Below are positions 1-5,051 of a stretch of 5,665 bases of DNA, in pieces. Both the position numbers and the translations under genes were made by a program. The notes beneath the pieces were generated by a model. The model was not told the DNA's origin. It was given only the letters and a program-made list of their open reading frames with translations, and ran no database searches. The DNA comes from Thermoflexales bacterium (GTDB lineage Bacteria; Chloroflexota; Anaerolineae; Fen-1058), in NCBI GenBank assembly GCA_030834835.1, contig JAUQXD010000681.1:1-5665 (forward strand), written 5' to 3'. How positions within the stretch are numbered: the first letter of the stretch is position 1; each line of letters opens with the position of its first letter.

Positions 1-2
1 TT

Positions 3-968
3 ATTAATCTCAATCCCGAGTCTGGTCTAATCCTTGGGCAGTATCGGGTTGGGCGAACACCAAGTGCTCTCACATATGATGGACAGCATATCTGGTCTCT
101 GAATCAAACCGACGGTACCATTACGGGGATATCAATGATCAACCCGTTACCCATATCTCCAGCAGAGATAGTGTTCGACGGTGGTATGCTGTGGATCATC
201 GACAAGATCTCGCCTCAGATTATCAGCGTTAACGAAAATGATCTAACGATTATCGCCCGATATGCGTTGCCAGGAGTTCCTAGTAAACTCCTTATCCAAG
301 ACCATCATGTGTTAATGGCTCTGCACAATCCTAACCAAATCGTTGTTCTGGATCCACTAACCAGGCAAATCGATCGGATATTCTCGCCCAGCGAACACGT
401 GGCTGATTTCATTATTTCAAAAAACACACTATGGGTTGCATCAACAGATGCTAAAGCGATCGAGCAAATCGATCTCGAATCAAAAACTTTGGTGAAACGC
501 TATGTTTTGCAGGACTCTCCAGCTATGATGCTCGAATTTGACGGCAACGTCTGGGTTGCTACTCAGAATCGTAATTCCTTGGTGAAAATTGACCCGTCTA
601 GTGGCAACGTACAAGCCTATGCTCTCGATGGGTTTCCGATCAGCATGAGTCCAGATCCGCGAAACGATTTGATATGGATTGGACTTGGAGATTCAGATGA
701 AGTAATATCTTTTTCCTCTGCTGTGAACTCATTTAGTAGTACTCTCAAACTCTCCCATGAGCCACGGGTGTTGTTGGTTAACAGAGGTACAATATGGGCA
801 GGGGGGGATGATGTGGTTTCACGAATCAATCATGGCAGATCAGATGAGATCATAGATTACGTAGTAGGTCGCGGCATACTTGATATGACTCTTGGCGCTG
901 AAAGGTTATGGCTGGCGGAATTCACGGACAAGACCATTGAGCCAATAATGATCGGGGAAGCGCGGTAA
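3..968 (+). CDS. C-terminal part of a YncE/Vgb-like beta-propeller protein, 5' end outside the window
   Basis: The frame is open from the left edge with no stop before the TAA at 966-968, so the ATG at 135 is internal and 321 residues are visible. The protein is built of eight visible repeats of about 40 residues. Each has a hydrophobic pair ending in Trp or similar (HIW, MLW, VLM, TLW, NVW, LIW, TIW, RLW), followed by a polar turn and a strand such as QIVVLDPLTRQI or SLVKIDPSSGNV. This spacing is typical of YVTN/YncE and streptogramin-lyase-like seven-bladed propellers, which are ligand or protein-binding scaffolds. I see no catalytic signature. Because eight units are present and the start is missing, this may be the sensor end of a larger protein, for example a STAND ATPase or a SARP-type regulator carrying a propeller; that is inference. 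It ends 167 bases before the next gene, which has its own promoter. Confident on fold, not on function. Confidence 0.8.
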   Translation: MNLNPESGLILGQYRVGRTPSALTYDGQHIWSLNQTDGTITGISMINPLPISPAEIVFDGGMLWIIDKISPQIISVNENDLTIIARYALPGVPSKLLIQDHHVLMALHNPNQIVVLDPLTRQIDRIFSPSEHVADFIISKNTLWVASTDAKAIEQIDLESKTLVKRYVLQDSPAMMLEFDGNVWVATQNRNSLVKIDPSSGNVQAYALDGFPISMSPDPRNDLIWIGLGDSDEVISFSSAVNSFSSTLKLSHEPRVLLVNRGTIWAGGDDVVSRINHGRSDEIIDYVVGRGILDMTLGAERLWLAEFTDKTIEPIMIGEAR

Positions 969-1046
969 TACAGATACAGTAGTCTCATCAAATTGACGTA
1001 GGTGGATTCAAACCAGGCATGGCCAGTTACGTCGTTCAAGCTACCT

Positions 1047-1061
1047 GATCCGATCCGATCC
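1047..1061. repeat. Three tandem GATCC units
   Basis: GATCC occurs three times in a row in the gap between the propeller gene and the next promoter. It is short and may be chance or slippage. No function is apparent. Confidence 0.4.
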
Positions 1062-1078
1062 TATCACATTACAGGTCT

Positions 1079-1107
1079 TTTACGGCCAAAACGCACTAGC
1101 ATATTGC
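1079..1107 (+). promoter_or_regulatory. Probable promoter of the 149-residue protein gene
   Basis: TTTACG (1079-1084) and TATTGC (1102-1107) are separated by 17 bases, a fair sigma70-type match. Transcription would start near 1114, shortly before the AAGGAG ribosome binding site at 1125-1130. A second possible -10, TGCTATATT (extended form, 1112-1120), would put the start too close to the ribosome binding site and is less likely. Confidence 0.45.
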
Positions 1108-1135
1108 ATTTTGCTATATTCATTAAGGAGCTATC

Positions 1136-1585
1136 ATGACTAAGCAGAAATCGCAACGAAAAAAGAAATCATCCTTAAACGCAAATGAGGTTGTACACGG
1201 TGACAAGATTACAGTTGGCAATATCGGTCCAGGCACAATAGCCGCTATTGGTCGAGGTGCTCAAGCAAAAGTAACCAATGAAATGCCGGGTGCGGACTTA
1301 GAGAAGTTGTTTGATTTGATCTACAAGAAAATTGATTCGCTACCAGACGAAGCTACGGTGCCTAAGGAGGATGTCAAAGAAGCTGCCGAAATGATCGAGG
1401 GGCAGATACGCCAAGGCGATCACGCTGATCAAAAGGCACTGCAGTTTAACCTGAAGGCACTTAAGCACATGGCACCAGATATCTGGGAAGTGGTTGTCGA
1501 CACCTTCAGCAGTCCTCTGAAGGGTGTTGCTACAATAATTCGAAAGGTAATGGAAAAAGCGAAGAGTAAAGACTTATCCGAGTGA
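1136..1585 (+). CDS. Small adaptor-like protein with a GDKITVGNI motif, resembling STAND effector-associated proteins
   Basis: The start is well supported: AAGGAG lies five bases before the ATG. Residues 1-12 are strongly basic. Residues 21-44 hold a Gly-rich, strand-prone segment, HGDKITVGNI then GTIAAIGRGAQA. Residues 52-148 look all-helical and end in MAPDIWEVVVDTFSSPLKG followed by a Lys-rich helix. There is no signal peptide or membrane segment, so it should be cytosolic. From memory, the GDKI-x-VGNI-x-G-x-AIGRGAQ pattern recurs in Chloroflexota and cyanobacteria, at the edge of effector-associated or TRADD-N-like domains that couple effectors to STAND NTPases. The VGNI core also recalls RHIM/BASS amyloid signalling motifs. 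Both comparisons are inference. The propeller gene lies upstream on the same strand but is probably transcribed separately. No terminator follows. The reading frame is certain, the role is not. Confidence 0.75.
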   Translation: MTKQKSQRKKKSSLNANEVVHGDKITVGNIGPGTIAAIGRGAQAKVTNEMPGADLEKLFDLIYKKIDSLPDEATVPKEDVKEAAEMIEGQIRQGDHADQKALQFNLKALKHMAPDIWEVVVDTFSSPLKGVATIIRKVMEKAKSKDLSE

Positions 1586-2040
1586 AGATATTTGAGTAAT
1601 TATATACGAGTGAACCAGTTAGCCCTTGCGTATCCATGTACACAGTGATGAGGGCCCATTTCCTTTGCGATTTAGTTCGCAGATCAACGCTAGATAGTAG
1701 TGCAATGGCTGTTGCCGATCCCGCGAATTAGACAAGCTGTGGATTGATCCTTCACATTAGGTCAAAAGCGCTTAACACAAATCTTCAAGTGCTCACAACA
1801 AACACAACCCCTTGACTATTGTCAGCGACAAGCACATGCATTAAGCATAGTCAATTGCATCCTTTCCCCGTTGCTCCCGAAATATGTCATAAGGTTCGCC
1901 AACAAAATCGTTGACGGGGGATAACTCGGGTGAGGCATGCAGAGCAGATTGGGCGGCCGAGTGATTAGCCGGCGTGTTGAATTGCAACGAGCGAAGGCGC
2001 AGTCACCGGAGGGGTGCGGCGTTTTGGTTGAATGTGATAA
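1586..2040. other. Gene-free stretch between the adaptor-like gene and the transposase remnant
   Basis: I find no convincing coding frame, ribosome binding site or terminator here. The notable content is the inverted-repeat cluster at 1812-1854 and a possible left end of the decayed insertion sequence near 1878. The left half is AT-richer than the part after 1900. Confidence 0.6.
1812..1854. repeat. Cloverleaf-like nested inverted repeats
   Basis: An outer inverted repeat, TTGACTAT (1812-1819) and ATAGTCAA (1847-1854), encloses two smaller hairpins. One is TGTC-AGC-GACA (1820-1830) and the other is ATGC-ATTAA-GCAT (1836-1848). The last overlaps the outer arm by two bases, so one of the two would shorten. 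No T-tract follows, so it is not a terminator. It could be an operator, a recombination site or a replication or cruciform element; no gene depends on it visibly. Confidence 0.4.
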
Positions 2041-2655
2041 TCAGCCGATGTTCAGCAATCGAAAGTCGAGCACCTCTGGGACCGACTAGGGCCGCTGAGT
2101 GAGACCCATGGCCACACCTGCCCTGCGCCAGGGCTCGACCGCCACGCGGTCGAGGTCGATCGATTGGTTGACGCAAGGCCCGATGCGGTCGAGCAAAATG
2201 ATAATGAGCGCGCCACCGCTCAATCTGTAGGTGAAAGTGAAATTCGCCCGGCGGTTGAGCCAGACTCCACGAGCGACGGGCGAGCGGGGCGAGTTGCGGC
2301 GCACGCTCCAGCTCCCCGTCCAGCCCACCCCGCTGTAGGCGAGGACACACTTACCTGCGTGATCGCACCGAGTGCAAGTGTGTGTAGATAGAATTGTGGC
2401 GTTTGATGAAAGCGGCGGGGATGCAGCCCGCCACAAAGCCTGCGATTGTAAGCAGACGGTGAAGGGGTTCGAGGAAGATTCAGAGCGTCTGGCGACCAAA
2501 CTGGTGCCAACGTCGGCGACGATGGTTCTTCTGGACTTGGGCACACAGTAGACTGGACAGGGTAGCGGGAAGGCACGTGATTGTCCCCAAGAGGATCCAT
2601 CACGGTAGAAATCCTTCTACGGAAACGAGCCCAGCGCGCAGAAATGACAATTTCG
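1878..2655 (-). mobile_element. Possible extent of a decayed IS1-sized insertion sequence
   Basis: CGAAATATGTCAT (1878-1890) is nearly the inverted copy of ATGACAATTTCG (2644-2655), differing by one inserted base. The pair brackets the transposase remnant at a span of about 780 bases, the size of an IS1-class element. The repeats are short and I see no clear flanking target duplication, so the boundaries are tentative. Only the presence of transposase sequence inside is well supported. Confidence 0.25.
2041..2350 (-). pseudogene. Decayed DDE transposase, C-terminal part
   Basis: On the minus strand, 2311-2171 encodes LERAPQLAPLARRSWSLAQ then IERWRAHYHFARPHRALR. This matches the remembered pattern of IS1-like transposases of Chloroflexota (ERLN...LAPLxRRTxxLAQ...YxFVRPHxSLR). 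The expected end, RTPAMAxGLTxHxWSVxELL, appears in a different frame as AMGLTQRP, stop, SVPEVLDF (2112-2050). The TAG stands where the conserved Trp codon TGG would be. So there is at least one frameshift and one nonsense change. Upstream, 2539-2485 gives KNHRRRRWHQFGRQT, possibly the decayed zinc-ribbon start, but with stops between. It is therefore inactive. The exact family name is tentative; the transposase identity is fairly secure. Confidence 0.65.
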
Positions 2656-2675
2656 TGTCAATTTTGAATTGAGTA

Positions 2676-2703
2676 TTGATTTTTACCAAACATGATGTAC
2701 AAT
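2676..2703 (+). promoter_or_regulatory. Promoter of the candidate non-coding RNA
   Basis: TTGATT (2676-2681) and TACAAT (2698-2703) are separated by 16 bases, giving a predicted start near 2710. The stretch is AT-rich compared with the flanks. Just upstream, TGACA-N6-TGTCA (2645-2660) forms a short dyad that could bind a regulator. Confidence 0.5.
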
Positions 2704-2709
2704 GCACTT

Positions 2710-3042
2710 TAGTGGTGCTTGATTCACATCCGGTGTCGTTAAAGCGGTGAGTGCCCTTAACAAACAAAAAAACGCGCTACAGTGCGCGTAGATATTTCCA
2801 GGCTATTTCTCACACAGGTGACCTCAGTTTAGCGGCTGAAGTCCTGTGTAGTCAATTTTACTTCAACATACCCTCCACTCCCGTCGGGTCCGTTAATGGT
2901 AAAAACTCTCTTCACCTGATGCGCCCAGCGCGTCGCCGTGCTAGAGCAGTGAAGCAGAAATGCTGAACTGTTAAAGTACAACCTGGTCGAGAACTTTTAC
3001 CGCATTCACCGACTCTGTTGCCACAGGGTCGGTTTTCTTTTT
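2710..3042 (+). ncRNA. Candidate structured non-coding RNA, about 330 nt, family not recognised
   Basis: The unit has a promoter at its left, a strong intrinsic terminator at its right and a chain of hairpins between. Hand-found stems are: GTTAA/TTAAC (2738-2742 with 2757-2761); ACGCGC/GCGCGT (2772-2777 with 2784-2789); ACACAGG/CCTGTGT (2812-2818 with 2843-2849) enclosing TCAG/CTGA; ATGCGC/GCGCGT with a 3-base loop (2919-2933); and CAGT-GA-AGCA-GAAA-TGCT-GA-ACTG (2947-2970), a tandem G-A internal loop capped by a GNRA tetraloop. The last is GTTAAAGT/ACTTTTAC (2970-2977 with 2993-3000, one mismatch). I could not match it to tmRNA, RNase P, SRP, 6S or a common riboswitch, and no same-strand gene follows it. 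A 71-codon GTG frame (2751-2966) overlaps but lacks a good ribosome binding site and family signal. Transcription is inferred. Confidence 0.5.
3009..3042 (+). terminator. Rho-independent terminator
   Basis: CCGACTCTGT (3009-3018) pairs with ACAGGGTCGG (3023-3032) through a TGCC loop, ten pairs with one G-U, followed by TTTTCTTTTT. The opposite strand has no T-tract after the stem, so it ends plus-strand transcription only. It fixes the 3' end of the candidate RNA and marks the border to the GC-rich recombinase region. Confidence 0.9.
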
Positions 3043-3072
3043 GCATGGTAGCATTTTTCGCGCCGCGTGTCA

Positions 3073-3096
3073 AGCGCTGTGCCCCAGAACAGCGCT
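3073..3096. repeat. Perfect 8-bp dyad overlapping the recombinase stop codon
   Basis: AGCGCTGT (3073-3080) and ACAGCGCT (3089-3096) form a perfect inverted repeat with an 8-base spacer. The repeat overlaps the recombinase TAG (3097-3095). On the recombinase strand no T-run follows, so a normal intrinsic terminator is unlikely. The position just after a large serine recombinase gene is where attachment sites often lie, but this is only a candidate. Confidence 0.4.
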
Positions 3097-4657
3097 AAAG
3101 CGCGTTGTCCACGCCTGTCATCAGTTCCTGCTTCACGCGAAAGCCCGGCCCGTCATCTTCTTCCAGCAGGCGATTATGCCTGAAAAACCAGAGGAATTCG
3201 CGATCGGGCCGCACGCGCGTCACTCGGTTAGTGGTGAGATCAACATCAATGCGCTCGAACATCAAGCGGCACATTTCGCGCTGTTCCTCGATCGTGGACA
3301 ACGGCCAGATGTGTTGAAAGGTATCGACCTGATGGCCGAGATTCAACGTGCGATCGGCTGACGGCAGGATGATCTGATTGAGTTCCTTCGTGATCTCATC
3401 ACGGCGTTCGGAGAACTGTGCGCGATCGAGACTACCGTCGGCGTAGAGTTCTGTGATGCGGCTCAACTTGGCTTCGAGTTCCTTGCGGTGCGCCACGGCC
3501 TTGGTGCGCTCTGACTCATTGTCGAGCGCTGCTCGAATCTCCGCTTGCCAGTCCTCGGGCAGGGTAAACGCCTGCACGATCTCCGCGACCTGATCCTCAA
3601 TGATATAGCCCTGCACGCCGTGGCCGGAATGCGGGCAATCGTTGTAGCCCCGTAATTTTGAGACGTCGCGATAGTAGCGGTATTTGCGGCTGCCCTGGGC
3701 ACGCAGCGTGCGGCCGCAATGCGCGCAATACACCAGCGTGTTGAGCATGTACGTCCGCAGGCGATTGCTGTTGGCGCGGGGGGCGCGGCGATGCTTGCGG
3801 CGCGCATCGAGCGCTTGATCAAACAATTCCTTCGTAACAAGTGGCGGGTGATTGCCCGGATACAGATCGGTGCGATACTCGATCACGCCGTAATAGAAGT
3901 CGTTCTGCAGCAGATCGCGGATCGACTCCTTGGACCACAACTTGCCTTTGCGGGTGTGCAGGCCGCGCGTGTTGAACAGGTCGGCGATCTGCCGATCGAC
4001 GTAGGTGCCGGTCGCATACAACTCGAATCCCTCCCGCAGCGCCTCGCCTTCTTCGGGCACGATGTGGAGTTTGCCGTCCGCGCCCTTGATGTAGCCGAAG
4101 GGCGGTTGATTGTTGTGCTCGCCCTTGAGCACGCGACCCAACTTGCCCTTGCTGGTCTCGCGCGACAGGTTCTGCAGATACCAGTCGGCAAAGACGGCCA
4201 GCACGTGAAACTCCAGCATACCGTTGGCCGTGGAGAAATCGAAACGATCTTCGGCGAACGCCAACACCACACCCTGATCTTCGAGTTGCTTGAAGTAGAC
4301 CAGAATATCGTGGAGTTTGCGCGAAAACCGATCGAGATGATGACACAGGATCGCATCGACCTTGCCTTCATCGACGAGGTGGATCAAGTCTTGAAAGCCG
4401 GGCCGCTTGTCGGTCTTGCCGCTGTGCTCGTCCTTGAAGACACCGACCAGCGTCCAGTGCGGCTTGTCGCGGGCGAGGAAAGCGCGACAACGTCTTTCCT
4501 GTTCATCGAGCGAATGGCCTTCGGCCTGCTCCTCCATCGAGACGCGCACGTAGATCGCGACGCGGCGCGGCTTGTCGTCCTCCTGATAGGGGCTCTTCTT
4601 GATCGAGCGCAGCCGGGTGGCCTTGCCGAGGGATTTGGGTGCGGAACTCGCGGACAT
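3095..4657 (-). CDS. Large serine recombinase (site-specific integrase), 520 residues, intact
   Basis: It catalyses DNA strand exchange between att sites through a phosphoserine link. The N-terminal resolvase domain (about 32-170) shows AIYVRVS with the catalytic Ser at 40, HSLDEQ (48-53) and HHLDRFSRK (106-114) with active-site arginines. The 'recombinase' DNA-binding domain follows (about 185-290, PPFGYIKG onward). A zinc ribbon comes next, with C311-x2-C314 and C341-x4-H346. A charged coiled-coil-like helix (about 378-430) and a C-terminal tail complete it. Length and order fit phage-type or ICE-type large serine integrases rather than short resolvases. The start at 4657 is supported by AAGGAG eight bases upstream; the first 30 residues are a basic extension before the catalytic domain. 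It is downstream of a small gene on the same strand (19-base gap) and probably co-transcribed. No truncation or missing key residue is visible. Confidence 0.95.
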   Translation of the reverse strand: MSASSAPKSLGKATRLRSIKKSPYQEDDKPRRVAIYVRVSMEEQAEGHSLDEQERRCRAFLARDKPHWTLVGVFKDEHSGKTDKRPGFQDLIHLVDEGKVDAILCHHLDRFSRKLHDILVYFKQLEDQGVVLAFAEDRFDFSTANGMLEFHVLAVFADWYLQNLSRETSKGKLGRVLKGEHNNQPPFGYIKGADGKLHIVPEEGEALREGFELYATGTYVDRQIADLFNTRGLHTRKGKLWSKESIRDLLQNDFYYGVIEYRTDLYPGNHPPLVTKELFDQALDARRKHRRAPRANSNRLRTYMLNTLVYCAHCGRTLRAQGSRKYRYYRDVSKLRGYNDCPHSGHGVQGYIIEDQVAEIVQAFTLPEDWQAEIRAALDNESERTKAVAHRKELEAKLSRITELYADGSLDRAQFSERRDEITKELNQIILPSADRTLNLGHQVDTFQHIWPLSTIEEQREMCRLMFERIDVDLTTNRVTRVRPDREFLWFFRHNRLLEEDDGPGFRVKQELMTGVDNAL

Positions 4658-4676
4658 GCTGAAAACTCCTTGAAAA

Positions 4677-4846
4677 TCAGGCTATGGCGTGATCCAATTC
4701 ATCGATCACGCCACAGTATACCATCAGGCGGACGGCGTTGTCGATGACATTGGCCGTCGCCGCACGATCTGCGCGATCAATTTCTTCAGCGCGCGCTGCT
4801 TGATCGTGCCCGTGTAGGGCGTGCTGCTTTTCGATTTCTTGCTCAT
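4677..4846 (-). CDS. Small basic protein upstream of the recombinase, apparently frameshifted
   Basis: The start ATG (4846-4844) follows AGGAG with good spacing. Read straight, it gives 40 residues (MSKKSKSSTPYTGTIKQ...) ending at 4724. However, GC-rich third codon positions hold only to about codon 29 (CGG, 4762-4760), then fail. From there the -1 frame takes over with GC-rich third positions and a protein-like sequence, TANVIDNAVRLMVYCGVIDE, ending at TGA 4679-4677. Joined at the switch point, the product would be 56 residues: a Lys/Arg-rich start, an amphipathic middle and an acidic end. I do not recognise the family; small basic proteins next to serine integrases can be directionality factors or regulators, but nothing here proves that. 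The shift could be a mutation, a sequencing error or, less likely, programmed, as no canonical slippery heptamer is visible. Confidence 0.55.
4685..4713. repeat. Perfect 10-bp inverted repeat before the recombinase start
   Basis: TGGCGTGATC (4685-4694) and GATCACGCCA (4704-4713) match perfectly around a 9-base spacer. On the recombinase strand it would form an mRNA hairpin ending 27 bases before the ATG, just ahead of the AAGGAG. It lies in the last codons of the small upstream gene. It may be an operator, an attenuator or an mRNA structure coupling the two genes. Confidence 0.6.
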
Positions 4847-4849
4847 CAG

Positions 4850-4868
4850 GTGCTCCTGAGTGGAGCAC
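4850..4868 (-). promoter_or_regulatory. Hairpin sequestering the ribosome binding site of the small gene
   Basis: On the minus strand GTGCTCC (4868-4862), loop ACTCA, GGAGCAC (4856-4850) forms a perfect 7-bp stem that ends three bases before the ATG at 4846. The GGAG of the Shine-Dalgarno sequence is inside the stem, so folded mRNA should be poorly translated. Comparable sequestration protects IS10 and IS50 transposase genes from read-through transcription. Confidence 0.55.
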
Positions 4869-4966
4869 GTCGGGCGCCCGCCGTGCCGTGGGTATTTCGC
4901 CAGGCCGTGCGATGGTCTTATCTTACGCTCGCTCAAGGGGTGTCTGATCGGGAAAATCCGCTGTTT

Positions 4967-5010
4967 GTCCGCTCTTGCGCGGACCGGCACGCCCTGGCGC
5001 GGACTGGTGC
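4967..5010. promoter_or_regulatory. Operator-like GCGGAC box cluster in the divergent intergenic region
   Basis: GTCCGC (4967-4972) and GCGGAC (4979-4984) form a dyad with a 6-base spacer. A third GCGGAC box lies at 4999-5004, exactly 20 bases after the second, inside a 14-base direct repeat (4977-4990 and 4997-5010, 11 of 14 identical). The cluster abuts the extended -10 at 5008-5016, which is suitable for a regulator of the divergent gene. Confidence 0.45.
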
Positions 5011-5016
5011 TAAAAT
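5008..5016 (+). promoter_or_regulatory. Extended -10 promoter of the divergent gene
   Basis: TGCTAAAAT matches an extended -10 element (TGn followed by TAAAAT) in an otherwise GC-rich stretch. No clear -35 sits 16-18 bases upstream, where the GCGGAC boxes lie instead. Transcription would start near 5023, about 30 bases before the ATG at 5052. Confidence 0.5.
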
Positions 5017-5051
5017 GAGGGACATCTGCTTCAAACGCGGCCGGGGGAGAC

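Noticed and set aside
135..137. ATG as the start of the propeller gene
   Set aside because: The frame is open and repeat-like all the way to the left edge, and no ribosome binding site precedes this ATG.
2164..2603. Several overlapping reading frames on both strands around the transposase remnant
   Set aside because: Only the pieces matching transposase motifs make sense; the rest are chance frames in GC-rich decayed DNA.
2919..2940. Hammerhead-ribozyme-like CTGATG followed by a GCGC hairpin
   Set aside because: The required CUGANGA and GAAA core segments are incomplete, so self-cleavage is not supported.
2751..2966. 71-codon GTG-started protein inside the candidate RNA
   Set aside because: It has a weak ribosome binding site, no family resemblance and several strong hairpins within the frame; kept only as an alternative explanation.
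3041..3361. Plus-strand frame starting just after the terminator
   Set aside because: It begins beyond a strong terminator, has no ribosome binding site and is antisense to the recombinase C-terminus.
3719..4747. Long plus-strand frame of 342 codons opposite the recombinase
   Set aside because: It is antisense to an intact, motif-complete recombinase and is explained by GC-rich codon structure.
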